From assembly GCA_900316745.1 (NCBI GenBank), contig ONEB01000002.1:218241-282240 (forward strand): DNA of 64,000 nt, read 5' to 3'. The position numbers were made by a program, and so were the translations under genes. The notes under the pieces were generated by a model. It had not been told where the DNA came from. It worked only from the letters and a program-made list of their open reading frames with translations, and did no database searches. Source of the DNA: an uncultured Eubacteriales bacterium. Its GTDB lineage: Bacteria > Bacillota > Clostridia > Oscillospirales > Oscillospiraceae. The number at the start of each line of letters is the position of its first letter. Position 1 is the stretch's first letter. Positions 8,416-16,890 of the stretch are shown here, piece after piece.

Positions 8416-9984
8416 ATGACAAAGTATTTACTCCGACGTATCCTGCACGGAATCGTCTCTATCTTTATCGTGGTCGCCATCGTCATGGTCATGATCTATT
8501 CCATGATCGACCGCAACCAGGTCTTTGCGCAGGACCCGATGTTTACGAAGGTGTCCAACAACCAGAAAACGCTATATAAATACAGAAAATGGCAGGAATT
8601 CGGCTACATCGACTACATCACGTTCTCCGACTACATGCAGAAGCTGTATCAGAACGGCGAGGTGGACGAGGATACGCGCCGCGAGGCGGTCGTGCTCGGC
8701 CGGAGACCTGATAAGGACAGCAAGCTCACGTCCAAATACATCCGCCAGTTCCAGGAGTACTGCCAGGAGCAGGGCTATACCTACCAGCGTCTTGACGCCA
8801 TCATGGCCAGCCAGAAGAAGGTCGCCACCGGCGGCAACCCGGCGGCCTTCGCCTACAAGGACAGACCGCTTGCGCTGCGCCTGTGGAACTATGTGCGGAA
8901 TCTGATCACCGTGGACAACATCCATGCCGTGACCGACGATGTGGGCGAGCGGGGCCTTACGTATACGCTCCATGACCCGCTCGCGGGCGGCAAGTTCTCC
9001 CCGGCGATCATCGGCAACGGAACGCTGCACAAGTATCTCCTGTACTGCGACAACCATTTTCCGTACATTCATCAGAACCTCGTGTTCCTGAATCTGGGCA
9101 AGTCCTACACGGTCAACCCCGGCGTCGAGATCACGACGACGATGAGCAAGTCGCAGGGCTCCTATGTCACGAGCATGGTCACCTATCCCAGCGGCGTGAC
9201 GGAGCGGTCCGCGGACGATCTGCACTCCGCCGTGTACCAGAGCCCCTCCACGGAGGAAAACGTGACGACCAAGGGGCGCTTTACGGATAACTACACGAGC
9301 GTCCTGACCGTGAAGGCGAATCCCTCGCGCATGGGCTATTCGTTCATGATCGGCATCATCGCCGTGTGCATCGCGTATCTGCTGGGCGTGCCGCTCGGCA
9401 TCCTCATGGCGCTGAAGAAGGATAAGCTCGCCGACCGCATCGGCACGGCCTATATCGTGTTCATCATGGCGGTCCCGTCTTTGTCCTACATCCTGATCTT
9501 CAAGGCGATCGGCAACGGCCTGGGACTTCCGACGACGTTCGACATGTCCTCGAAGAGCAAGCTCATGTTCGTCCTGCCCATCATCTCTCTGGCGCTTCCC
9601 AGCATCGGCTCGCTGATGCGCTGGCTGCGCCGCTATATGATCGACCAGATGAACTCCGACTATGTGAAGTTCGCCCGCTCGGGCGGCCTGAGCGAGGGAG
9701 AGATCTTCTCCAAGCACATTCTGAAAAACGCGGCGATCCCCATTGTGCACGGCATCCCCGGCGCTGTGCTCGGCGCACTCGTGGGCGCATTCATCACCGA
9801 GCGCGTGTATGTCGTGCCCGGCATCGGCGGATTGCTGATCAACGCCATCAACGCCTATGATAACGGCGTTATCGTCGGCGTCACGCTGTTCTATGCCGTG
9901 ATCTCGGTCGCGTCCATGATCCTGGGCGACCTGCTGATCAGTCTGGTGGATCCGCGTATTTCCTTTACATCGAAGGCGAGGTGA
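8416..9984 (+). CDS. oppB: Oligopeptide ABC transporter permease (OppB-like) with large external insertion
   Basis: A 522-residue inner-membrane permease. TM1 lies at about residues 9-28, a long soluble segment runs to about residue 305, and the remaining five helices form the BPD transport domain, including the coupling motif region FARSGGLSEGEIFSKHI. Ordinary OppB proteins are about 310-340 residues, so the extracytoplasmic loop between TM1 and TM2 is about 190 residues longer than usual. The start is ATG at 8416 (MTKYLLRRI), matching the usual N-terminus; the ribosome site is weak, consistent with translation being lower than that of oppA. It pairs with the next permease. Confidence 0.88.
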   Translation: MTKYLLRRILHGIVSIFIVVAIVMVMIYSMIDRNQVFAQDPMFTKVSNNQKTLYKYRKWQEFGYIDYITFSDYMQKLYQNGEVDEDTRREAVVLGRRPDKDSKLTSKYIRQFQEYCQEQGYTYQRLDAIMASQKKVATGGNPAAFAYKDRPLALRLWNYVRNLITVDNIHAVTDDVGERGLTYTLHDPLAGGKFSPAIIGNGTLHKYLLYCDNHFPYIHQNLVFLNLGKSYTVNPGVEITTTMSKSQGSYVTSMVTYPSGVTERSADDLHSAVYQSPSTEENVTTKGRFTDNYTSVLTVKANPSRMGYSFMIGIIAVCIAYLLGVPLGILMALKKDKLADRIGTAYIVFIMAVPSLSYILIFKAIGNGLGLPTTFDMSSKSKLMFVLPIISLALPSIGSLMRWLRRYMIDQMNSDYVKFARSGGLSEGEIFSKHILKNAAIPIVHGIPGAVLGALVGAFITERVYVVPGIGGLLINAINAYDNGVIVGVTLFYAVISVASMILGDLLISLVDPRISFTSKAR

Positions 9985-9989
9985 GCTGA

Positions 9990-10967
9990 ATGGATCAGGA
10001 ATTGTTTGATATTGCCTCTACCGGCCTTTCCAACGAGGAGCTGTTCAGCTTCGTCGACCACAGCGCGCTGGAATCGGAAAAGATCACCGCGCCCCGCTAC
10101 TCCTACTGGCGCAGCGTGTTCCGCGTGTTCTTCCGCAACAAGCTGAACATCGCCATCCTCGGCGTGCTCGCCATCGTGCTGATTCTCACCTACATCTACC
10201 CGATGTTCGTCACCTATGACCCCCACGCGAACCTGATGAATTCTGCGGCGAAGCACCTGTCTCCGGCGCAGGCGTTCGAGAAGTTCGGCCCGAGCATCCA
10301 CTGGATCCTCGGCGCGGGCGCTGCCGGACAGCCGACGTTCGACGCCGTGTGGTACGGCGCGCGCATCTCGCTGTCGCTGGCGCTGGTGTGCGCCGCCATC
10401 AACATGACGGTCGGCGTTCTGGTCGGTGCGGTCTGGGGCTTCAGCAAGAAGCTCGACCTCATCATGACCGAGGTTCTGAACATCATCGGCAACGTGCCCT
10501 ACACGCTGCTGATCGCGGTGCTCGTGCTCGTGCTCTCGCCCAGCTTCTGGACGATGGTCTTTGCCCTGACGGTGACGGGCTGGCTCTTTATCGCTTACTT
10601 CTTCCGCACGCAGGTCATCATCATCCGCGACCGTGAGTACAACCTCGCGTCGCGCTGCCTCGGCACGCCCATCACCCGTATCGCCACGAAGAACATTCTT
10701 CCCTTTATGACCTCGCTGATCGTGACGCAGATCGCCATTGAGATCCCGTCGTATATCTCCTATGAGGTCTTCCTGGCCTACATCGGCATGGGCATCTCCG
10801 ATATGTCGCTCGGCCGTCTGATCGGCGCGGCGCAGAGCGCCATGCTGACGCCCGGCTGGGGCTTTGAGTTCTGGAGCCCGGTCATTGTCTCCGCCATCGT
10901 CACGATCGTGCTGTACGTAGCCGGTCAGAACCTCGGCGACGCCTCTGACCCGAGGACGCACATGTAA
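9990..10967 (+). CDS. oppC: Oligopeptide ABC transporter permease (OppC-like)
   Basis: A 325-residue permease with the OppC N-terminal cytoplasmic extension (about 45 residues), TM1 (about 53-72), an external loop and five more helices. The EAA-type coupling loop reads NLASRCLGTPITRIATKNIL. It begins 5 nt after oppB, with GAGGTG at 9978-9983 overlapping the oppB stop, so the two are translationally linked. It forms the heterodimeric channel with OppB. Confidence 0.9.
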   Translation: MDQELFDIASTGLSNEELFSFVDHSALESEKITAPRYSYWRSVFRVFFRNKLNIAILGVLAIVLILTYIYPMFVTYDPHANLMNSAAKHLSPAQAFEKFGPSIHWILGAGAAGQPTFDAVWYGARISLSLALVCAAINMTVGVLVGAVWGFSKKLDLIMTEVLNIIGNVPYTLLIAVLVLVLSPSFWTMVFALTVTGWLFIAYFFRTQVIIIRDREYNLASRCLGTPITRIATKNILPFMTSLIVTQIAIEIPSYISYEVFLAYIGMGISDMSLGRLIGAAQSAMLTPGWGFEFWSPVIVSAIVTIVLYVAGQNLGDASDPRTHM

Positions 10968-10980
10968 GGAGGACAGAAGT

Positions 10981-12729
10981 ATGGAGGAAAGAAAAGTACT
11001 GCTGTCTGTCAAAGATCTGGATGTGAAATTCCGCGTTCGCGGCAGGATCCTGACGGCGATCCGCGGCATTTCGCTCGACATTTACGAAAATGAATCCATC
11101 GCCATCGTGGGCGAGTCGGGCTCGGGCAAATCCGTCTTCACCAAGACCTTTGCCGGCATGCTCGATTCCAACGGCTATATCGACCGCGGCTCTGTCATCT
11201 TCAACGATCCGGAGCTCTCGGACACGTCCGTGAAGCTGTCGGGCCGCGCGTGGAGCGCCATCCGCCGCACCGCCGCCAAGCTCGACGGCAGCGCGAAATA
11301 TGAGCACGGCGCGGAGATCTACAAGCAGATCCTCGAGCTGGAGTCCGAGCGCAAGCGCAAGGCCACGCTCTCCGAGGAAGAGGACAAGCGCATCTCGGAC
11401 GAGATCCACGATCTGGAATACCAGCGCACCGAGGCGAACAATCTCAAGCAGACCTTCGACCCGAAAAAGGAGAAGGACAAGATCCGCGAGATTACCGCTG
11501 AGGTGGAGCGTCTGGAAAAGGCGATCAAGGAAGCGCAGGAAAACCGCGAGAAGCTCATCAAGGAGCATAAGCAGGCGCTGGATCAGGACACGGAATACAA
11601 CAAGCGCTATCAGGAGCGCATGGCGGAGCTGAAAGCGGACTACGCCAAGGCCTGCGCCGAGCCCGTCACGGACGAGCAGAAGGCGCGCGATCTCGCGCTT
11701 GCCAAGGAGTTTTACCTCTCCACCGGCCGCTACGGCACGATTAAGCGCAACAAGTGCATCAATGCCCTTGTCAAGAACACGGTCAAGGCGATGAAGCTCG
11801 GCGTGGACCTGTCCGAAGACGGCGAGCGCGACAGCCTCTATCCCGAGGGCGTGCTGCGCTGCCGCATCCTCGACGAGGATGAGACGAAGCTCCACGGCAC
11901 CTGCATCAACGACATGGCCAAGATCCGCGATCCCGGCGACTGGAGCCAGATCCGCGGCAAGCGCATCGCCACGGTCTTCCAGGACCCGATGACCTCGCTC
12001 AACCCGATCATCACGATCGGCAAGCAGATCACGTCCGTCATCCTGAAGCATCAGGACTGCTCCGAGATCGAAGCGCGCGCCCGCGCGCTGGAGCTGATGA
12101 AGAAGGTCGGCATTCCCAATGCGGAAAACCGCTTCGACGACTATCCGTTCCAGTATTCCGGCGGCATGCGCCAGCGTATCGTCATCGCCATTGCCCTGAG
12201 CTGCCGTCCCAAGATCCTCATCTGCGACGAGCCGACGACGGCGCTGGACGTGACGATCCAGGCGCAGATCCTGAAGCTTCTGAAGGATCTGCAGAAGGAG
12301 TATGAATACACGATCGTCTTCATCACGCACGACCTCGGCGTCGTGGCGAACATCGCCGACCGCGTGGCCGTCATCTATGCCGGTCAGATCGTGGAGGTCG
12401 GCACGGTGGAGGAGGTCTTCTATGATCCCCGCCATCCGTACACCTGGGCGCTGCTCAGCTCGCTCCCGCAGCTGACGCAGAAGGACACGGAGCTGTTTTC
12501 CATCGCCGGTACGCCGCCGTCTCTTTACAACAAGATCACCGGCGACGCCTTCGCGCCCCGCAACCCGCACTGCATGAAGATCGATACGCTGCTCGAGCCG
12601 CCGATGTTCAAGGTCACGGACACGCACTACGCCAAGACCTGGCTGCTCGATCCCCGCGCGCCGAAGATCGAAAAGCCCGAGATCATCCGCAACACCCATG
12701 AAAAGCTGATCCAGGCGTTCAACATTTGA
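10981..12729 (+). CDS. oppD: Oligopeptide ABC transporter ATPase (OppD-like) with long coiled-coil insertion
   Basis: A 582-residue ATPase. Walker A is GESGSGKS (residues 44-51), but the Q-loop VFQDPMTSLNP is at about 330 rather than near 100. The signature YSGGMRQR, Walker B ILICDEPTTALD and switch His (FITHD) follow at normal spacing, and the end has the usual Opp/Dpp C-terminal segment. The extra stretch of about 230 residues (about 80-320) is rich in Glu, Lys and Arg with heptad-like stretches (LESERKRKATLSEEEDK region), predicted coiled coil, then a Cys-containing globular part. Usual OppD length is 330-350. All catalytic motifs are intact, so it should power uptake; the insertion may bind the partner ATPase or a regulator. 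Confidence 0.88.
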   Translation: MEERKVLLSVKDLDVKFRVRGRILTAIRGISLDIYENESIAIVGESGSGKSVFTKTFAGMLDSNGYIDRGSVIFNDPELSDTSVKLSGRAWSAIRRTAAKLDGSAKYEHGAEIYKQILELESERKRKATLSEEEDKRISDEIHDLEYQRTEANNLKQTFDPKKEKDKIREITAEVERLEKAIKEAQENREKLIKEHKQALDQDTEYNKRYQERMAELKADYAKACAEPVTDEQKARDLALAKEFYLSTGRYGTIKRNKCINALVKNTVKAMKLGVDLSEDGERDSLYPEGVLRCRILDEDETKLHGTCINDMAKIRDPGDWSQIRGKRIATVFQDPMTSLNPIITIGKQITSVILKHQDCSEIEARARALELMKKVGIPNAENRFDDYPFQYSGGMRQRIVIAIALSCRPKILICDEPTTALDVTIQAQILKLLKDLQKEYEYTIVFITHDLGVVANIADRVAVIYAGQIVEVGTVEEVFYDPRHPYTWALLSSLPQLTQKDTELFSIAGTPPSLYNKITGDAFAPRNPHCMKIDTLLEPPMFKVTDTHYAKTWLLDPRAPKIEKPEIIRNTHEKLIQAFNI

Positions 12730-12744
12730 GGAGGTGGGTAGGTT

Positions 12745-14064
12745 TTGAAAAAAAAGAAGCAGAAAATCGAAGAGAACCTGACGCCCACCGCCGCGCACCT
12801 GCCGGAGCACGGCCCGATCGACGAGACCGGCCGTGAGATCCTGCTCCAGGTCAAGAACGTGGACATCACGTTCGGCAAGGGCGATACCGCCGTCCGCGCG
12901 GTCAAGAACGCGAGCTTTGATATCTACAAGGGCGAGACCTTCTCGCTCGTGGGCGAGTCCGGCTCCGGCAAGACCACGGTCGGCCGAGCGGTCATCCGCG
13001 TCAACCCCTGCGCCGCCGGCGAGATCGACTACAAGGGCGTGCGCATCTCCGGCAAGATCCCGCGCAGCCTCGACCGCGAGGTCATCCGCAACATCCAGAT
13101 GGTGTTCCAGGATCCCGCCGCGTCGCTCAACGAACGCGCCACCGTGGACTATATCATCTCCGAGGGCCTTTACAACTTCCACCTCTATGAAAACGAGGCG
13201 GACCGCGTACAGAAGGTCGAGAAGATGATCGAGGAGGTCGGCCTGCTGCCCGAGCACCTCACACGCTATCCGCATGAGTTTTCCGGCGGCCAGCGCCAGC
13301 GCATCGGTCTGGCCCGCGCGATGGTCATGGAGCCGGAGCTCGTCATCGCCGACGAGCCGATCTCGGCGCTGGACGTCTCGATCCGCGCGCAGGTTCTGAA
13401 CCTGATGAAGAAGTTCCAGAAGGAACAGGGCGTTACCTATCTCTTCATCGCGCACGATCTGAGCATCGTCCGCTTTGTCTCCGACCGCATCGGCGTCATC
13501 TATAAGGGCAACATCGTGGAGGTCGCCGAGACGGACGAGCTGTTTGACTTCCCGCTCCATCCGTACACGCACTCTCTGATCTCCGCCATCCCGATCCCCG
13601 ATCCGCAGCTGGAAAAGCACAAGGTGCTCTATACCTATGATCCCTCCATCCACGATTACAGCGAGGATCAGCCGGAGCTCGTGAACATCGGGCACGACCA
13701 CTGGGTCTACGGCAACAAAAAAGAGATCGAGGAGTACAAGGCGATCCGCGAGAAGAACGTGCCGCTGAAGTCCATCACGATCTCGGACGATCTCGAGGAG
13801 ATCGAAAAGAAGATCGAGGAGTCCGAAGAGCTGCACGCCGCCGACGGCTTCCTGGAGCGCCCGCTGCACGACAAGGGCAGCTTCTGGCTCGGCTTCGTGT
13901 CGTTCTTCCTGTCGATCCTCGGCCTGATCGGCGCGGTGATCTTCCGCAACCACAATTACATCCGCAATTACAGGGTCTGCAAACGAGGCGCCATTGCCGG
14001 TCTCATCGTCAAGTGTGCGATCATCCTGCTGTTCCTGCTCGCCCTGTTCTTTGCCGTACACTAG
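12745..14064 (+). CDS. oppF: Oligopeptide ABC transporter ATPase (OppF-like) with C-terminal membrane tail
   Basis: A 439-residue ATPase with Walker [10 protein letters not shown] (about 69-77), Q-loop [11 protein letters not shown], signature FSGGQRQR, Walker [12 protein letters not shown] and switch His (IAHD). The nucleotide-binding part ends at about residue 330. An acidic helical linker (about 335-372) follows, then two hydrophobic helices (about 377-397 and 416-438) separated by a basic loop. Ordinary OppF has no membrane helices. The start is TTG at 12745, with GGAGGTG at 12730-12736. It is last in the opp operon, 10 nt before the terminator region. Confidence 0.88.
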   Translation: MKKKKQKIEENLTPTAAHLPEHGPIDETGREILLQVKNVDITFGKGDTAVRAVKNASFDIYKGETFSLVGESGSGKTTVGRAVIRVNPCAAGEIDYKGVRISGKIPRSLDREVIRNIQMVFQDPAASLNERATVDYIISEGLYNFHLYENEADRVQKVEKMIEEVGLLPEHLTRYPHEFSGGQRQRIGLARAMVMEPELVIADEPISALDVSIRAQVLNLMKKFQKEQGVTYLFIAHDLSIVRFVSDRIGVIYKGNIVEVAETDELFDFPLHPYTHSLISAIPIPDPQLEKHKVLYTYDPSIHDYSEDQPELVNIGHDHWVYGNKKEIEEYKAIREKNVPLKSITISDDLEEIEKKIEESEELHAADGFLERPLHDKGSFWLGFVSFFLSILGLIGAVIFRNHNYIRNYRVCKRGAIAGLIVKCAIILLFLLALFFAVH

Positions 14065-14075
14065 ACGCCGAAATC

Positions 14076-14114
14076 ATGCCGCGCACCGGAGCTTCCGGCA
14101 GCGCGGCATTTTTT
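14076..14114 (+). terminator. Rho-independent terminator of the pepF-opp operon
   Basis: A 9-bp stem (14076-14084 with 14101-14109) extended by an inner CCGGA/TCCGG stem, followed by six T. Confidence 0.85.
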
Positions 14115-14122
14115 GAAAGACT

Positions 14123-15340
14123 ATGAGAAAATTCGACCCCACTTTCAATCCACGTCCCGTGGAACATATCGAACTGCCGGAGGGCAACACGCGCCCGCGC
14201 TGGATCATCGTCGCGGCGCTGCTTGTCGTTGCGACCATCGCGTTCGGCGTCGGACTCAGCGGCGTGCTCAACCGCGAGGGCGGCTGGACGGACGTCGAGG
14301 CGCTGAGCGGCGCGCCGGGCTGCGCCGCGGAATTCTCCCTGCAATACTGCCTGCCCGACAAAGGCGGCAGAGCGGTCCTGCGCGAGGTCTCGGCACTCTA
14401 CACCTCCGCCTGCACGCGCGCAGCGCAGGTTTACAGCGCCGAGGAGGACTTTGACGGTGTCGGCAATGTGCATTCCATAAACGCGAAGCCGAATGAGATC
14501 GTCACGGTCGAGCCGGAGCTGTATGCCGCGCTTCAGCTGGTGCAGCAGACGGGAAATCGCGCTGTGTATCTCGCACCGCTGTATGAGACCTACCTGAGCC
14601 TGTTTTTCTGCCAGGATGATGCCGAGACGGCGGATTATGACCCTCTGCAGAACCCGGAGCTCGCGGAATCTTTCCGGGAGCTTGCGGCCTTTGCCAACGA
14701 CCCGGAGCAGATCGATCTGGAGCTGCTGGGCGGGCGGCAGGTGCGGCTCAGGGTCGCGCCCGCCTATCTGCAGTACGCGCAGGAAAACGGCGTCGGCTGT
14801 TTTTTCGATTTCGGCTGGATGAAGAATGCCTTCATTGCGGACGACCTGGCCTCGGCGCTGAAAGCGCAGGGCTTCACCGACGCGGTGCTGCAGTCCGTTG
14901 ACGGCTTCGGCTGCAATCTCAGCGAGCGCGGCGATCGCTTCGCCATGCAGATCTTCGACGGCGTGCCGAAGCTCGTCGCCGAAATGGAGTATGCCAAGCC
15001 CCTGTCGTTCGTGAGCATGCACAGCCGCAGCATCCACCCCGGCGACAGAGACTGGTACTATGAGTTTGAGAGCGGAGAGGTCCGGGCGATCTATCTCGAC
15101 CCCGCGGACGGAATGCCGAAAACGGCGATCGATGACCTGCTGCTCTGGTCGGGAAAGCTTGGCTGCGGCGCGCTCGTGCTGCGCGCGTGCGAGGCTTATC
15201 TCACGGACGCCTTCGATCCCGCGGCGCTGGACGTCCCGGAGCTCTTCTGCGCGTACTGTGAGCAGAATAAGCTGTATTGCAGCGACCCCGATGTACAGTT
15301 CCCCGAACTATTGGACGGCTATCAGGAGGTGACGCCATGA
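14123..15340 (+). CDS. Membrane-anchored protein with a degenerate ApbE (flavin transferase)-like domain
   Basis: A 405-residue protein with one N-terminal membrane helix (about residues 26-46) and a long extracytoplasmic domain. I see a weak but ordered resemblance to ApbE FAD:protein FMN transferases: a leader like NVHSINAKPNEIVTVEPELY (about 115-134), then GNRAVYLAPLYE where ApbE has GAFDPTVGPL, then FFDFGWMKNAFIADDLA (about 230) where ApbE has DLGGIAKGYAADRA, then a later SVDGFGCNL in place of NLGGN. Key ApbE residues (the GG of the flavin site, the Lys of AKGYA) are not conserved, so catalysis is doubtful. Its stop overlaps the psd start (ATGA), so it is translationally coupled to phosphatidylserine decarboxylase. 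The ApbE link is my inference from pattern; a lipid-related scaffold role is possible. Confidence 0.5.
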   Translation: MRKFDPTFNPRPVEHIELPEGNTRPRWIIVAALLVVATIAFGVGLSGVLNREGGWTDVEALSGAPGCAAEFSLQYCLPDKGGRAVLREVSALYTSACTRAAQVYSAEEDFDGVGNVHSINAKPNEIVTVEPELYAALQLVQQTGNRAVYLAPLYETYLSLFFCQDDAETADYDPLQNPELAESFRELAAFANDPEQIDLELLGGRQVRLRVAPAYLQYAQENGVGCFFDFGWMKNAFIADDLASALKAQGFTDAVLQSVDGFGCNLSERGDRFAMQIFDGVPKLVAEMEYAKPLSFVSMHSRSIHPGDRDWYYEFESGEVRAIYLDPADGMPKTAIDDLLLWSGKLGCGALVLRACEAYLTDAFDPAALDVPELFCAYCEQNKLYCSDPDVQFPELLDGYQEVTP

Positions 15341-16158
15341 GCGGCAACGATTCTGTCATGCGCTTTCTCTACGGCACCGTGCCCGGACGCGCAGCGCTGG
15401 GTCTGATCCAGAAAACGCGCGCCGAGCGCGTGGCGGTGCGGTTTCTGCACTCGCCTTTGTCGCGCCCGCTGATCGCGCGCTTTGCCCGCGCGCATCACAT
15501 CCCCGAGAACCAGTGGCGCGGCAGGAAGTTTCGCTCCTGCCGGGAATTTTTCATTCGCCGGCTCGACCGCGACGCGGACATGACGCCCGATCACCTCATC
15601 AGCCCCTGCGACGGCTGGCTGAGCGTGTTTCCCATCGAGGAGACCAGCAGCTTTTCCATCAAGCGCTCGCGTTACCGCGTGGCGGATCTGCTGGGTGATG
15701 CGCAGCTCGCGGAGCGCTTTCGCGGCGGCGTGTGCATGATCTTTCGCCTCTGCGCCTCGGACTACCACCGCTATTGCTTCATCGACGACGCCGTGCTGGG
15801 CGAGAACCACTTCATCCCCGGCGTGCTGCACAGCGTGCAGCCGATCGCCTGCGAGCGCTATCCCGTCTATACCCTGAACCGCCGCAGCTGGTGCCGGATG
15901 GACACCGAGCACTTCGGCACCGTCGTGCAGACGGAGATCGGCGCGCTCGTCGTGGGCGGCATCGTGAACCACCATGCAAACTGCGCCGTGCACCGCGGTG
16001 AGGAAAAGGGCTATTTTGATCTTGCGGGCTCCACGATCACGCTGTTTTTCGAGCCGGGACGCGTCACGCTGCGTCCGGAGTTTGCGCGCGCGCTGCGCGA
16101 CTGCGACGAGGTGCGCGTGGAGCGCGGTCAGTGGATCGGAAACGGAGGGCGCGCATGA
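15337..16158 (+). CDS. psd: Phosphatidylserine decarboxylase
   Basis: A 273-residue pyruvoyl-dependent decarboxylase that makes phosphatidylethanolamine from phosphatidylserine at the membrane. Visible motifs are the catalytic DYHRYCF (about residue 144), the HxxH-like VNHHANCAVHRGEEKGYF stretch and the self-cleavage site AGST near residue 231 (LGST in most families); the Ser that becomes the pyruvoyl group is present. The start is ATG at 15337, after GGAGGTG at 15325-15331. It overlaps the upstream gene by 4 nt and the PAP2 gene by 4 nt, so the three are one translational unit devoted to the membrane. Confidence 0.92.
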   Translation: MSGNDSVMRFLYGTVPGRAALGLIQKTRAERVAVRFLHSPLSRPLIARFARAHHIPENQWRGRKFRSCREFFIRRLDRDADMTPDHLISPCDGWLSVFPIEETSSFSIKRSRYRVADLLGDAQLAERFRGGVCMIFRLCASDYHRYCFIDDAVLGENHFIPGVLHSVQPIACERYPVYTLNRRSWCRMDTEHFGTVVQTEIGALVVGGIVNHHANCAVHRGEEKGYFDLAGSTITLFFEPGRVTLRPEFARALRDCDEVRVERGQWIGNGGRA

Positions 16159-16835
16159 AAACGCTGACCGACACCAGACGCCTGACGCGGCAGCAGGTCT
16201 ATTCCGTCTGCGCGCTGGTGATCGCGTTTCTGGCAAATCAGCTCGCGTTTCAGGGCGCGCGCGTTTTCAGCTTTTGGCGTTACCACTTTGACTTTACGCT
16301 GCCGCTGGATCTGAAGATCCCGTTTCTGCCGTGGACGCTCTCGATTTATTTCGGCGCGTTCGTGTTCTGGGCGGTGAGCCTGTACTTCTGCTCGCTCCGC
16401 CCGCGCGAGGAGAGCGACCGCCTGTTCTGCGCGGACATCATCTCCAAGATCGTGAGCTTTCTGTTTTTTGTGATCCTCCCGACGACGAACGTGCGCCCGC
16501 CGGTGAACGGCACGGGCCTCTTTGACGCCGGAATGCGCTTCCTTTTCTGGATTGACCGGGCAGACAATCTCTTCCCGTCCATCCACTGCTCCATGAGCTG
16601 GCTGTGCTGGCTCTGGGTGCGCGGAAAGCGGGAGATCCCGCTGTTCTGGCGCTTGGCGTCGTTCGTGTTCGCGGCCGCGGTGTGCTTTTCCACGCTCACG
16701 ACGCGGCAGCACGTGTTTGTGGATGTGATCGGCGGCATCCTCCTCGCGGAGGCATGCTGGGCGATTGCCGCGAACGAAAAGATCAGCGGCGTCTACACCC
16801 GCGCGATGGAGAAGCTCCTCGACACGCTGCCCTGA
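16155..16835 (+). CDS. PAP2-family membrane phosphatase
   Basis: A 226-residue protein with about six membrane helices and the type 2 phosphatidic-acid phosphatase motifs: VRPP in motif C1 (about residue 114), PSIHCSMSW in C2 (about 140) and TRQHVFVDVIGG in C3 (about 185), supplying the catalytic His residues. It probably dephosphorylates phosphatidate, a phosphatidylglycerophosphate-type lipid or an isoprenoid diphosphate at the outer membrane face. The start is ATG at 16155 overlapping the psd stop. Confidence 0.88.
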   Translation: MKTLTDTRRLTRQQVYSVCALVIAFLANQLAFQGARVFSFWRYHFDFTLPLDLKIPFLPWTLSIYFGAFVFWAVSLYFCSLRPREESDRLFCADIISKIVSFLFFVILPTTNVRPPVNGTGLFDAGMRFLFWIDRADNLFPSIHCSMSWLCWLWVRGKREIPLFWRLASFVFAAAVCFSTLTTRQHVFVDVIGGILLAEACWAIAANEKISGVYTRAMEKLLDTLP

Positions 16836-16849
16836 CGGGAAACAAAAAA

Positions 16850-16886
16850 GCGTTCCTGCTTTGAAAAGCAGGAACGCTCTTTTTTT
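16850..16886. terminator. Bidirectional Rho-independent terminator
   Basis: An 11-bp stem (16850-16860 with 16867-16877) with T-rich sequence on the right and an A-tract (16843-16849) on the left, so it serves the PAP2 operon on + and the reductase operon on -. Confidence 0.88.
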
Positions 16887-16890
16887 ATGC

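Noticed and set aside
6093..8492. Long open frame of 799 codons on the minus strand over oppA
   Set aside because: Antisense shadow caused by GC-rich codons; no ribosome site or recognisable domain, and the + strand gene has a lipobox and full family motifs.
10900..14061. Minus-strand open frame of 1053 codons over the OppD and OppF genes
   Set aside because: Low-complexity Asp/Leu/Val/Arg-rich translation typical of antisense frames; both + strand ATPases are intact.
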